A model generated the notes under the pieces. It saw only the letters and a program-made list of their open reading frames with translations. It did no database searches and was not told the origin of the DNA. Made by a program: the position numbers and the translations under genes. A stretch of DNA of 64,000 nt from SZUA-36 sp963749115. Lineage in GTDB: Bacteria > Pseudomonadota > Gammaproteobacteria > Xanthomonadales > SZUA-36. Shown here piece by piece: positions 48,841-57,793 of the stretch (its first letter is position 1; every line of letters begins with the position of its first letter). The stretch covers positions 62,001-126,000 of the forward strand of contig CAVVLP010000007.1 of NCBI GenBank assembly GCA_963749115.1. Reading direction: 5' to 3'.

Positions 48841-49410
48841 ATGAAAACCTTGCTACATAAAGTTATCTCAGTACCATTATTAGGCATTCTATTTTTAAGT
48901 TTGGGGACATCGCAAACATTACTGGCTGATGAGCCCATAAATATTAGTGATATCAAAGGGTGTAGGGTAATTGAGGGCGAGACTGAGCGTTTGGCGTGTT
49001 ACGACACGGTTAGCGGGGGTGGTATTTTCAATGAGCAGAAACTTAAGCAGGTACGGGTAGAAGAATTCGGAAGCAGTAAAATGAAGCCGGCAGCGCAACC
49101 TCAGCCGGAGCCGCCACCTGCCGTGGCTGCGGACCCAGGGGCTACATCAACACAGAAAACTGAACCAAAGCCGGCAACCGGAAAGGCGATCTCCGCTAAC
49201 AAACTCGATGTAACCATCGTGCGTAGTCAAAAAGATAGTCAGAATATTTATTATTTCCAGACATCTGATGGTCAGGTCTGGAAACAGCAAGAGGCCGATC
49301 CATGGAATATAAAACCGCCCTTCGAAGCTTTTATAAAAGCAGGTGTGCTGGGTTCTTTTTTCCTTGTGCATGAAGGTAGTGTGTCAACCCGCGTTAAACG
49401 TGTGAGGTAA
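48841..49410 (+). CDS. Secreted protein with CYD motif, unknown function
   Basis: A 189-residue exported protein: signal VPLLGILFLSLGTSQTLLA, then GCRVIEGETERLACYDTV, a motif shared with many small secreted proteobacterial proteins and VasI-like T6SS-associated proteins. Middle is a Pro/Ala-rich linker (residues about 80-120), followed by a C-terminal beta domain with GQVWKQQEADPW and RVKRVR. The 288 bases upstream contain no gene I can support. Confidence 0.75.
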   Translation: MKTLLHKVISVPLLGILFLSLGTSQTLLADEPINISDIKGCRVIEGETERLACYDTVSGGGIFNEQKLKQVRVEEFGSSKMKPAAQPQPEPPPAVAADPGATSTQKTEPKPATGKAISANKLDVTIVRSQKDSQNIYYFQTSDGQVWKQQEADPWNIKPPFEAFIKAGVLGSFFLVHEGSVSTRVKRVR

Positions 49411-49412
49411 GT

Positions 49413-50207
49413 GTGTGGCAGATGCGTCCCCGGATACGGCAAACAGGGATTCTGACGGCATCATTGTTGTTTTTATTTGTTTCCATCGCTTTTGCTGATG
49501 AGGGTGCTTTGAGTGACAACCAGCGCATTTTCAGTACACATTTGGGTTATGAGTTGCAATACAGGGTATACAGGCCTGCTGATACATCGAGCGAGGATGA
49601 ATTACCAACTCTGTATGTGACTGATGGTCAAGCCTACCTGGGGCATGGCAATTTTAAAGCTGTGCTGGATACCGCGCTCAATGGCGGCGTGATTGAACCG
49701 GTAATTGTGGTGTTTTTAGATAGCCGGAACCCGGACAATCTGAAAGAAATCCGCCGCAACTCAGAGTTTATGTGTAACACAAAGTTCGCCGCGTTTTTTG
49801 CCAGTGAACTCATTCCAACAATCAGCGGACAACAGCCTGTCAGTTTAGCGCGCGAAAACCGCGTCATTCTGGGTCTATCGTTTGGTGGGTTGAACAGCGC
49901 ATGTTTTGGATTGATGCTTTCACAGCTCTTTTCAGGTATTGCCATGCAATCGCCGGCGAGTGGACAGCATCTTGAAGTGGTACGTGATCTATATGAAAAA
50001 GCAGAGCCTTTGCCACTCAAAATGTTTTTAAGTGTGGGTTCGAGAAATGATAATACAGGTGCTGTAAAACGATTCAAAAAGACCCTTGAAAGCAAGGGTT
50101 ATGACCTGACTTACATCAAAGTTACCGGAGAGCACAACTGGAAAAACTGGACACCGCTTTTGGATGATGTGCTTGTAACATTTTTTGCGAAAACTGACAG
50201 TCCATAA
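49413..50207 (+). CDS. Secreted alpha/beta-hydrolase esterase
   Basis: A 264-residue hydrolase with signal peptide (TASLLFLFVSIAFA). It resembles the Fes/esterase D group: nucleophile elbow GLSFGG, an acid region SVGSRNDN, and catalytic His in GEHNWKNW near the C-terminus. Starts 2 bases after the preceding gene, so the two are cotranscribed; start GTG 49413 or ATG 49422. Substrate unknown; siderophore-ester or acetyl-ester hydrolysis would suit the family. Confidence 0.85.
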   Translation: MWQMRPRIRQTGILTASLLFLFVSIAFADEGALSDNQRIFSTHLGYELQYRVYRPADTSSEDELPTLYVTDGQAYLGHGNFKAVLDTALNGGVIEPVIVVFLDSRNPDNLKEIRRNSEFMCNTKFAAFFASELIPTISGQQPVSLARENRVILGLSFGGLNSACFGLMLSQLFSGIAMQSPASGQHLEVVRDLYEKAEPLPLKMFLSVGSRNDNTGAVKRFKKTLESKGYDLTYIKVTGEHNWKNWTPLLDDVLVTFFAKTDSP

Positions 50208-50288
50208 GAATAAAACACAACCGGGACCGAAGAGCCCGAAATTAATTCAAATCAGGCTTACGATTGGAATTCGGGCCGGGAGAAAAAG

Positions 50289-50732
50289 ATGACGGAATCA
50301 AGATCTGAAACAGAAAAAGAAGCGCTGAAAGACTGGTTCAAGCCATTGCTTGATAAGGTTGTGCAGGAAATGCTTAAGCGTAATGCCGTTACTGGTACTG
50401 CGGTGGAAGCCAGTCCTGCCTGGGCGTTTCCGAATAAAATATTAATCGCCAAGGTTTGGGGAATGGGGCAAAAAACCAGGTTTATCTGGACCATTTCGGG
50501 TGAAGGTGTGATCACGGACTACATCGCAGGCAGTATGGCAGCAACACCCAAGGATGCCGCCAAGCATTTTGCATTAAAGTGGCAGATGGATGCAGACCGG
50601 CTTCTTGCAGTGGGTAAGAACAAGGGACCAACACGGGACGCTCAATTGCAAATGGGTAACTATGCCAACAAGTTGATCAAGGATGCCGAGTCCCTATATG
50701 ACCTGACAAATAGAGAAGAAGTTTGGCTTTAA
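50289..50732 (+). CDS. DUF4826-like small protein
   Basis: A 147-residue soluble protein with a pattern (FIWTISGEGVITDYIAGSMA, DAAKHFALKWQMDADRL) resembling DUF4826 proteins. No catalytic motif or membrane segment. It converges on the GTPase pair. Family resemblance is from memory of conserved words, so confidence is moderate. Confidence 0.65.
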   Translation: MTESRSETEKEALKDWFKPLLDKVVQEMLKRNAVTGTAVEASPAWAFPNKILIAKVWGMGQKTRFIWTISGEGVITDYIAGSMAATPKDAAKHFALKWQMDADRLLAVGKNKGPTRDAQLQMGNYANKLIKDAESLYDLTNREEVWL

Positions 50733-50759
50733 TAGGTGACACTGAACCAATCGTTCAGC

Positions 50760-52109
50760 CTAACTTGTTGCTTTGAACCTGCCCAGGATATCATGGCGCG
50801 CAGACTTCAAAATTGAATCTCTGTCCAGCGAGTCCAGGATTTCGTTGATTGTTTCCCTGGGCCCGGCCGAGCCCCAGGATTTCCCCTTCGCAAACCATGA
50901 TTCTGCGGCTATGCCGGTCACATAGGTTGCGTACCAGGCCAGCGTGCCCTGCGCACCTGCCGTCAACGCGGCAGACATGCCGGCGCTGACGGTTTTCATG
51001 GCGGCCGAAACCATGTTTACACCCCAGTAGGTGCCCATCAACAACAACATTTGGGCGGAGATGGTGAAAAGTAGTTTAGTGGCGTCCCGCCGTGACAGCT
51101 GGAAACCGTAAACATTACCAAGATGCACGACCATCGCCACGTCGGTACCGGCTGCGGCCAGTAAATCAGCAGCGGGAATCGGGTTCACTGCGACCACGAG
51201 ACCCTTGGCGAGGCAATAATTTCTGATGATTTTATCCGCCACGGTTTTCCTGGCGGTTACAATTTTGCCTGCTATACGGGCGTCCAGCTCGCTGGTAAAC
51301 AAGGCGGCATTGAGCGCCGCCAGTGTTTTTCCTTCTTTTTCAAGGATTGTCCACAAACGCGTCTTGAGATCGCTGATATCGGGAGAGCGTGGACGAGTTG
51401 TTTTTTCTTCGTTACCGTTTTCATCTATTCGGATAACCGGTTCAGGCCGCGGGTCGGCACAGGCGGTCAAAACATTGCCAGGCTCGACATATGCTTCGCA
51501 ACGGTTCCTCAGGTGATCCAAAAGGGACTGGATCTCAGACCTGCTATAGCGGTCTGATTTATTCAACACCAGCAATAACGGCCGTTTACGTTCGGCCAGG
51601 CCGCGCACAGCCTTTAATTCTGTTTCTGTCAGGTCGCCTTCGCAAACCATCAAAACAATATCGGAAACCCGGGCCACAGAATTGGCCATTTCCTCCCTGG
51701 CCTCACCGTCGAGTTCATCGATACCGGGCGTATCAATCAATACAACGTGGTCAGTATTTACAGAGTCCCACTCACTGCGTTGTTGGGATCGTGTCTCGCC
51801 ATGCAGTGGACTGGTTGAAAATACCTCGCGCCCAAGCAAGGCATTCAATAACGATGACTTGCCGGTTCCAACGCGACCGAATGCTGCAATGTGAATTTCA
51901 CCATGCTGCAATTTCTCCGAAATGGTTTCTATCTCGGCAAATTCGCAAGACAATTCATGCCGCACCGCGGCTGGGATGTCAGTATCACCCAGCAGAGTTT
52001 GAATTTGCTGGTCAGCGTCCAGCAGGTATTGTTCAGGCTTGTTTTTCCTTGCCTTTTTCAGCCAGGGCAAGTTTTGCAAAGCGGATTGCACCTGCTTCAA
52101 GATTATCAT
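50760..52109 (-). CDS. Era-like/dynamin-like GTPase with DUF697 region
   Basis: A 449-residue GTPase. G1 is GRVGTGKSSLLNAL near residue 78, G3 is DTPGIDEL, G4 is NKSDR. The C-terminal half contains hydrophobic stretches (LLFTISAQMLLLMGTYWG, AALTAGAQGTLAWYATYV), typical of DUF697. It overlaps the preceding GTPase gene by 77 bases and clearly belongs to the same operon. YcjF/EngA-like membrane GTPases are found in stress-linked operons; function unknown. Confidence 0.85.
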   Translation of the reverse strand: MIILKQVQSALQNLPWLKKARKNKPEQYLLDADQQIQTLLGDTDIPAAVRHELSCEFAEIETISEKLQHGEIHIAAFGRVGTGKSSLLNALLGREVFSTSPLHGETRSQQRSEWDSVNTDHVVLIDTPGIDELDGEAREEMANSVARVSDIVLMVCEGDLTETELKAVRGLAERKRPLLLVLNKSDRYSRSEIQSLLDHLRNRCEAYVEPGNVLTACADPRPEPVIRIDENGNEEKTTRPRSPDISDLKTRLWTILEKEGKTLAALNAALFTSELDARIAGKIVTARKTVADKIIRNYCLAKGLVVAVNPIPAADLLAAAGTDVAMVVHLGNVYGFQLSRRDATKLLFTISAQMLLLMGTYWGVNMVSAAMKTVSAGMSAALTAGAQGTLAWYATYVTGIAAESWFAKGKSWGSAGPRETINEILDSLDRDSILKSARHDILGRFKATS

Positions 52110-53499
52110 TCAGAATTTCCTCAAAGGCTTTTGCTGCCGGATAGGGACGTAAATCACCCCGGCTTGCAAGGGTTTGTGCAGCAGCTCGTCCCAAACTTTC
52201 GAAAATCATGCCATAGGCAACGGCATGAACCAGACCGCCGGTCAAGGTGCCAATACCCGGAAACGCCTTGAGTGCATTGCCGGTTATGGCCAGTGTAATG
52301 GCTGTCATTTTTTTTACCTTTCCCCCGGCCAGACGCAGAAATGAATCTATTTCCACTTCCTTCACGGAAACATCATAGACCTTGCACAACGCCTGAACCA
52401 GGCGTGTGGCAAGCAATCCCTGGATGATAATATCGGAACCTGGCGCGACTGCGGCCAGCGCGCCAACTATGGCCCTTTTGGAATACGTCGCCACTAACTC
52501 ATCGGCCTGTCGTTCGCGGTGTTTAGCACGTGCATCAACCAACTTTTCCGAGGCCAGCAGCAAGACGGCGGTATCCCGTAACTGCTCCATCAGTTGCTGA
52601 TCACTATCCAGCTTGCGTTGCAGGGCGGTTCGAAGCGGCTCTATATCCTGTGGGCGATCCTTGATAACGACTTCCTCATTGCCATCGCGCAACAACTTGA
52701 TGACTTCTTCACGCCCACCCGTTTGAATAAAAACGATATCTTCCCTGTCTACACCGGTTCGCTGTGAAATATTCCCGGCGATCTCACGCGCTTCGGAATT
52801 TGAAAACCGGTCCATTTTATTGAGTGCAACAAGCAATGGCTTCCGTATGGAAAGCAGGCTTTGCAGTTGTTCCATTTGGCTGCGTGTAATATCACTGTCG
52901 CAAAGAAATATGACCAGGTGAGCGCGGCGGGCTTCCTCTAAAATCTGCGGGTTGCCGTCGAGATTGAAACCCGGCAGGTCGGCAATCATGACAGCGTCAC
53001 CTGAATCAGCCTGCCATCGGTAGTGACTGACATGTTGGGTGGTACCGCCCCTGGTGTCGCTTTGCAAATCGGCCTTTGGCAGTAACGCCTTGACCAGGCT
53101 GCTTTTGCCGGTGCTTATCTCGCCAAAAATGGCGATAAAGACCTCACCGCTCTGTTTTCGTCTTTGTTGTTCCTTAATTTCCTGAACTGCCGCGCTGACA
53201 TCAACTCCTGTGCCTGCCGACTCCACCAGTGCTTCCTGAAAGCTGGATGGGTCAATATGCATACTTTCACCCCTGACCGGGGATTTTTTGCGTGCAGGCT
53301 TTAACCAGTGCCATGTGAGCCACAGTGTGGCACTCGAGATCAACAGCAACACCAGTGTATAAGCCACCTGTAGCCAAAGCGGGGCTTGTTGTAAGCGTTG
53401 CCACACTGACAAGGCTGTGTCGGTGGCCAGAAGCAACAGGAATAGTGTCACAACCGCCACCAGCAGTACAACGATGATCAATAGCAGTCGAACGCGCAT
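52033..53499 (-). CDS. Membrane-anchored GTPase with DUF697 region
   Basis: Two N-terminal transmembrane helices (RLLLIIVVLLVAVVTLFLLL and a second after residue 40), then a GTPase domain: G1 GEISTGKSSLVKAL, G3 ADLPGFNLDG, G4 NKMDRF. A C-terminal hydrophobic DUF697-like part follows (VGALAAVAPGSDIIIQGLLA). ATG 53499 is preferred over 53523 because GGGAGA lies 7 bases upstream. Paired with the next GTPase, this is a candidate two-component membrane GTPase system. Confidence 0.85.
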   Translation of the reverse strand: MRVRLLLIIVVLLVAVVTLFLLLLATDTALSVWQRLQQAPLWLQVAYTLVLLLISSATLWLTWHWLKPARKKSPVRGESMHIDPSSFQEALVESAGTGVDVSAAVQEIKEQQRRKQSGEVFIAIFGEISTGKSSLVKALLPKADLQSDTRGGTTQHVSHYRWQADSGDAVMIADLPGFNLDGNPQILEEARRAHLVIFLCDSDITRSQMEQLQSLLSIRKPLLVALNKMDRFSNSEAREIAGNISQRTGVDREDIVFIQTGGREEVIKLLRDGNEEVVIKDRPQDIEPLRTALQRKLDSDQQLMEQLRDTAVLLLASEKLVDARAKHRERQADELVATYSKRAIVGALAAVAPGSDIIIQGLLATRLVQALCKVYDVSVKEVEIDSFLRLAGGKVKKMTAITLAITGNALKAFPGIGTLTGGLVHAVAYGMIFESLGRAAAQTLASRGDLRPYPAAKAFEEILNDNLEAGAIRFAKLALAEKGKEKQA

Positions 53500-53659
53500 G
53501 TGAGTCTCCCGAATCGGGTTCATTCTAAAAAGTACGAGGGTAAAGAGCCAGTGGCAAAAGTATGGAATGGTACATTCCTGACGGGTTCCCCATTGGTTGG
53601 TTTAATGCGGCCGGCCGAAGTACAATCACCGCACTTAAGGTACCAAGACCAAAATACAC

Positions 53660-55621
53660 ATGCTTGAAGCTTATAAAAAAAACAAAACGCTCAGAGATCT
53701 CGAAACGCTTCTTCCGGAAGACGCTGAGGCTGTAAAACATACCCTTAAGAGTAGTTTTAACAAAGAGTCTTCTGACAGCTTTGCCATGTTGATTCTGGCA
53801 CGTTGCCACGTGCTTTGTGAAGAACCGAATGAGGCAAAACACACGCTCGCGACACTGATCTCCCGGGAGCCGGATCATGTGCCTGCCAAAGTTGAGCTGG
53901 CGAATATTCTTTTCAATGAAGATGATCCCCAAGCTGCGATTGAGCTTCTTGTGAATGCGACCAGCATGAGACCTGATATTGACGCAAACTGGCTTTTACT
54001 TAGTGAATATCTGCAAAGCGATGGACAGCTTGAGGCAAGTAAAAACGCATTAAAACAGTACGATATGATCAAAGCCTTTAATGAAAATCTGAAACTGGCG
54101 GAACAGTCTTTTGAAAATGGGGATTTTGAAAAAGCGGATAAAATGTGTCGGCACTTATTGAGGCTGGTGCCCGCCGAGGTGCGTACACTCCGCCTGCTCG
54201 CCAGAATTGCGAAACGCTTCCATCAATTTGAAGTCAGCACATCTATCCTCGCGCAGTGTATTGAAACGCAACCGGCGAACCCAGCCCTGGGTCTTGAATA
54301 TACCCAATCGCTGCTCGCTAACAGGAAGCATCGCGAAGCGCTTGAGCAATGTGAACATCTGATCGGGTTTGCGCCCGAAAATATTCAAATATACGAGCTT
54401 AAAGCAGAAATCCTGTATAACCTGGGGCGATATTTCGAGGCACTGGAGATTTATCGTGAACTATCGAATCTACATGAAAAACGTGCATTGGCCTTACTGC
54501 CCCTGGGCAAAGTCTTGAAAGCAGTCGGTGAGACCCCTGAGGCGATAAGCTGTTTTCTCGAGGCCATGGATGACAAACGCGTGTCGCCTCAAGCCTTTTG
54601 GGAACTGGCAAACCTGAGAACCTACCGGTTTTCAACAGATGAAATCACAGCGATGCAAGCTTTGCTGAGAGAATCTGAAATCACGGCCATCAGTAAGGTG
54701 CTAATTCAGTTTGCATTGGGCAAGGCCCTGGAGGATGAGGGACAGTTTGCAGAGAGTTTTCAGTATTACCATGCGGCGAATAACGCTTATAAAGAAATCC
54801 AGCCATTCCGCTACTCAAATCAGAACGCCAATTTGAAGTCATTTTTTACTGCAGAATATTTTTCCGGTAAGAATGATACAGGCAGCACATCTGATGCACC
54901 AATTTTCGTCGTGGGTTTACCACGCAGTGGCTCCACGCTGGTGGAACAAATATTGACCAGTCACAGCATGGTTGATGCAACACAGGAGCTTGCCGAAATT
55001 GTTTCAATTTCCCGGGAGCTGAATAATCCAATGCAGCCGGGCCAAGCACAATACCCTCAATCCATAGCAAACTTGAGCGCAAGCCAGACCCGGGATCTTG
55101 CGCAAAGATACCTGGATTATGCGCAGACCTTCAGACAGCAAGCCCCTTATTTTGTAGACAAGGCACCCGGGAATTTTCACCATATCGGCTTGATCAAAAC
55201 GCTTTTCCCAAATGCAAAGGTCATCGATATAAGACGTAACCCAATGGCCAGTGGCTGGAGCCTGTACCGGTATTTCTTCGCAGACAGCTTTCGCTTCTCT
55301 TACGACCTGGCAACAATCGGCAAATACTACAAGGACTATATCGAGTTGATGGACCACTGGCATACGGTGCTGCCGGGACAGGTATTGACCATTAACTATG
55401 AAGAGTTGATCAACGACTTTTCCGCGACTGTTGCCCAAATTCTGAAGTATTGCGAATTGCCGTTTGAAGAAGCTTGTCTCAACTTCCATCTGAATAAACG
55501 TGCCGTGGCAACACCCAGTTCCGAGCAGGTCCGTCAGCCGATTTATACCGGTGCCCTGGATCACTGGAAAAACTACGAGGAGTTCCTTACACCGCTAAAA
55601 AAAGCCATTGGTAGTAGATGA
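53660..55621 (+). CDS. Large TPR-sulfotransferase
   Basis: A 653-residue protein. Residues about 10-390 are TPR repeats (for example EPDHVPAKVELANILFNED, NLGRYFEALEIYRELSN); then a sulfotransferase domain with GLPRSGSTLVEQILTSHS near residue 417 and IDIRRNPMASGWS. Closing block LDHWKNYEEFL is shared with the next gene. No signal peptide. Head-to-tail with 55672-57192. Confidence 0.9.
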   Translation: MLEAYKKNKTLRDLETLLPEDAEAVKHTLKSSFNKESSDSFAMLILARCHVLCEEPNEAKHTLATLISREPDHVPAKVELANILFNEDDPQAAIELLVNATSMRPDIDANWLLLSEYLQSDGQLEASKNALKQYDMIKAFNENLKLAEQSFENGDFEKADKMCRHLLRLVPAEVRTLRLLARIAKRFHQFEVSTSILAQCIETQPANPALGLEYTQSLLANRKHREALEQCEHLIGFAPENIQIYELKAEILYNLGRYFEALEIYRELSNLHEKRALALLPLGKVLKAVGETPEAISCFLEAMDDKRVSPQAFWELANLRTYRFSTDEITAMQALLRESEITAISKVLIQFALGKALEDEGQFAESFQYYHAANNAYKEIQPFRYSNQNANLKSFFTAEYFSGKNDTGSTSDAPIFVVGLPRSGSTLVEQILTSHSMVDATQELAEIVSISRELNNPMQPGQAQYPQSIANLSASQTRDLAQRYLDYAQTFRQQAPYFVDKAPGNFHHIGLIKTLFPNAKVIDIRRNPMASGWSLYRYFFADSFRFSYDLATIGKYYKDYIELMDHWHTVLPGQVLTINYEELINDFSATVAQILKYCELPFEEACLNFHLNKRAVATPSSEQVRQPIYTGALDHWKNYEEFLTPLKKAIGSR

Positions 55622-55671
55622 TTCCATGACTGGAATCAGCGTATTTCAATGCTTGATGAAGGCTCACTGCA

Positions 55672-57192
55672 ATGAGTAAAAAGAAACGAAAAGTCAAAAA
55701 GCAGCTGCAGAAGGTGGTCAAGCCAAAACGTGTGCTTACCAGTCAACAAAATGCTCGCCTGCAACAGGCCGTTCATGCTCAATCCGTAGGCAACCTGGCA
55801 TTTGCTGAATCCGAATACCGATCCCTTATCGCTGAAAAAATCCGGACACCCCAAATCTACTGCAATCTGGCGGCAGTTTGTGCTCAAACATCCCGGCGGA
55901 ACGAGGCAGAGAGCTTGTGGAAACAGGCGCTGGCGATTTCCCCAAGGTTTCTTGAGGCACAAATGAACCTGGCTGATAGTTTGCAGCAGGCTGGAAAACT
56001 TGAGCAGGCAATCGATTTTTATCGACGAATTGTTTCAGATCATAGCCAGGTCTTTGTTGCAAAGTACTTATTGGCTAATCTACTGAAATCAAAGGGTAAA
56101 TTTTCTGAAGCCAGTGATCTGTATCAACAGGTCATGGCTCAGCAACCAGGCTACACTCAGGCTCATTTTTCCTATTCAGGTATCCATCGATATCATGAAA
56201 AAACGGACCCCCATATCGGTGCGATGCTCGAATTATATAAAAAAGACGATTTGACGTCGGAGAATAGGGTCCACCTTGCATTTGCCCTGGCCAAGGCCTT
56301 CGAAAACATCGAGGACTACCCTGAGGCATTCAGGTTTTTAGAATCGGGGAACGATCTCAGGTACAAGGAATTCAATTATCAGATTGAAAGCGATAAAGAG
56401 CTGATCCAAAGTATCATTCGAAGCTTTAGTGTTGAAGCAATGTCAGGGGTTCAGATCACACCAGAATCTTCGAACAAACCTATTTTTATTGTTGGTATGC
56501 CCCGTTCCGGGACAACTTTGGTGGAAAAAATAATTTCCAGCCATTCTGATGTCTATGGTGCGGGTGAATTGGATTACATTTTTGCATTGGGCACCCGTCT
56601 TTTCCTGAAAGAATCTCTCCAGTTCCGGTTTGGCCCGCTCGAGACTTACCCAAAGCGGAATTTTGAATTATTTGGTAAAAGCTATCTTGAAAAAATTGAG
56701 CTACTGGATAGCCAGTGCAGTCGCATGACAGACAAGATGCCATTTAACATGATGATGATCGGGCTGATTAAGATCGCGCTACCCAATGCGAAGATCATTC
56801 ATTGTGTCAGGGATGCAAAAGATACCTGCCTGTCCATATACAAGCAGAATTTCACGACTGGAAATTTTCGTTTTGCCTATGATTTAAAGACAGTTGGTCA
56901 GTTTCACAATCAATACCAGTTGTTGATGAATCACTGGCACGAAGTCATGCCCGGTGACATCTATGACCTGAATTACGAAGCGCTTACCCAAAACCCTGAA
57001 GTTGAGATACGAAAGCTGCTGGCTGCCTGTGATCTTGAGTGGCAGGAGGACTGTCTGAATTTTGATAAAAGTGCCGGTGTTGTTAAAACGGCAAGCGCAT
57101 ATCAGGCACGCCAGCCCATGTACACGAGTTCGGTCAAGCTTTGGAAAAAATACCAGGAGTTTCTGCAACCGTTACTTGATGAATTAGATTAA
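55672..57192 (+). CDS. TPR-sulfotransferase, tandem paralogue
   Basis: A 506-residue paralogue of the preceding gene. The N-terminus is very basic (KKKRKVKKQLQKVVKPKR); TPR repeats follow to about residue 250, then GMPRSGTTLVEKIISSHSDV near residue 274 and IIHCVRDAKDTCLS. Ends in KLWKKYQEFLQP, like the neighbour's LDHWKNYEEFL. Separated by only 50 bases from it, so probably one transcript. Confidence 0.9.
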   Translation: MSKKKRKVKKQLQKVVKPKRVLTSQQNARLQQAVHAQSVGNLAFAESEYRSLIAEKIRTPQIYCNLAAVCAQTSRRNEAESLWKQALAISPRFLEAQMNLADSLQQAGKLEQAIDFYRRIVSDHSQVFVAKYLLANLLKSKGKFSEASDLYQQVMAQQPGYTQAHFSYSGIHRYHEKTDPHIGAMLELYKKDDLTSENRVHLAFALAKAFENIEDYPEAFRFLESGNDLRYKEFNYQIESDKELIQSIIRSFSVEAMSGVQITPESSNKPIFIVGMPRSGTTLVEKIISSHSDVYGAGELDYIFALGTRLFLKESLQFRFGPLETYPKRNFELFGKSYLEKIELLDSQCSRMTDKMPFNMMMIGLIKIALPNAKIIHCVRDAKDTCLSIYKQNFTTGNFRFAYDLKTVGQFHNQYQLLMNHWHEVMPGDIYDLNYEALTQNPEVEIRKLLAACDLEWQEDCLNFDKSAGVVKTASAYQARQPMYTSSVKLWKKYQEFLQPLLDELD

Positions 57193-57311
57193 GTTTAAAG
57201 CAGAAACTCGACGTTCTCCGTATTGAAATTGATCTCGTACGCCAAGTAATTGGCGCGGTTTATCAAGTCTCTCACGATAGTTTGCTCTTTATTCGCCTTA
57301 CGCGTTTAATC

Positions 57312-57431
57312 ATGACCCAAACACTGGTTCACACCAAGCTGCATGTCAATGAATTCACTGAAACTATTCAACCTTCAGAAATCGCAATTTTGAATGCTTT
57401 AGGATGTAAAATCGTTACAAGGTTGAAATGA
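57312..57431 (+). CDS. Possible small ORF in the gap before 57480
   Basis: MTQTLVHTKLHVNEFTETIQ... to GCKIVTRLK, 39 residues, in the 287-bp gap between the sulfotransferase and the next gene. There is no ribosome-binding site of note and no recognised family. Listed only so that the gap is not left blank; it may be a remnant or chance. Confidence 0.15.
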   Translation: MTQTLVHTKLHVNEFTETIQPSEIAILNALGCKIVTRLK

Positions 57432-57479
57432 ATGAGTTGAGTAAGTCCTGAACTCAACCACGAGGAGTTCCCGATACGC

Positions 57480-57758
57480 ATGGAACAAGCAGAAAAAGAC
57501 GCCGGTACCCTCGCTGCATTGATGCTTCATCTGGAGGAAGTCCGTTTGCCACGGGCATTGCAATTACTGGACAAAGTCAATGCCGGTGGTTTGCTGAGTG
57601 ATCGCGATATCAGTTTTCTCAAAAAAGTGTATCAGGACAGCAGGGCTAACGAGTCACTGGTTGATCGTCATCCCGAGTATGACGGGATAGTATGCCGGTG
57701 TTTTAGTCTCTACACCGAGATTATTACCAAGGGCATTGAGAACGAAAAAAATCGTTAG
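57480..57758 (+). CDS. Small hypothetical helical protein
   Basis: A 92-residue, probably all-helical protein (LMLHLEEVRLPRALQLLDKV, SDRDISFLKKVYQDS) with two late cysteines in VCRCF. Start ATG 57480 has GAGGAG upstream. No signal, no recognised family. Composition and ribosome-binding site support a real gene. Confidence 0.7.
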   Translation: MEQAEKDAGTLAALMLHLEEVRLPRALQLLDKVNAGGLLSDRDISFLKKVYQDSRANESLVDRHPEYDGIVCRCFSLYTEIITKGIENEKNR

Positions 57759-57793
57759 TTTTTCAATGGTACCGCGCCTTTACAAGGGTAATT

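Noticed and set aside
50237..50279. Long-range inverted repeat GCCCGAA...TTCGGGC before 50289
   Set aside because: The arms are only 7 bases with a wide loop; not enough to call a terminator or operator.
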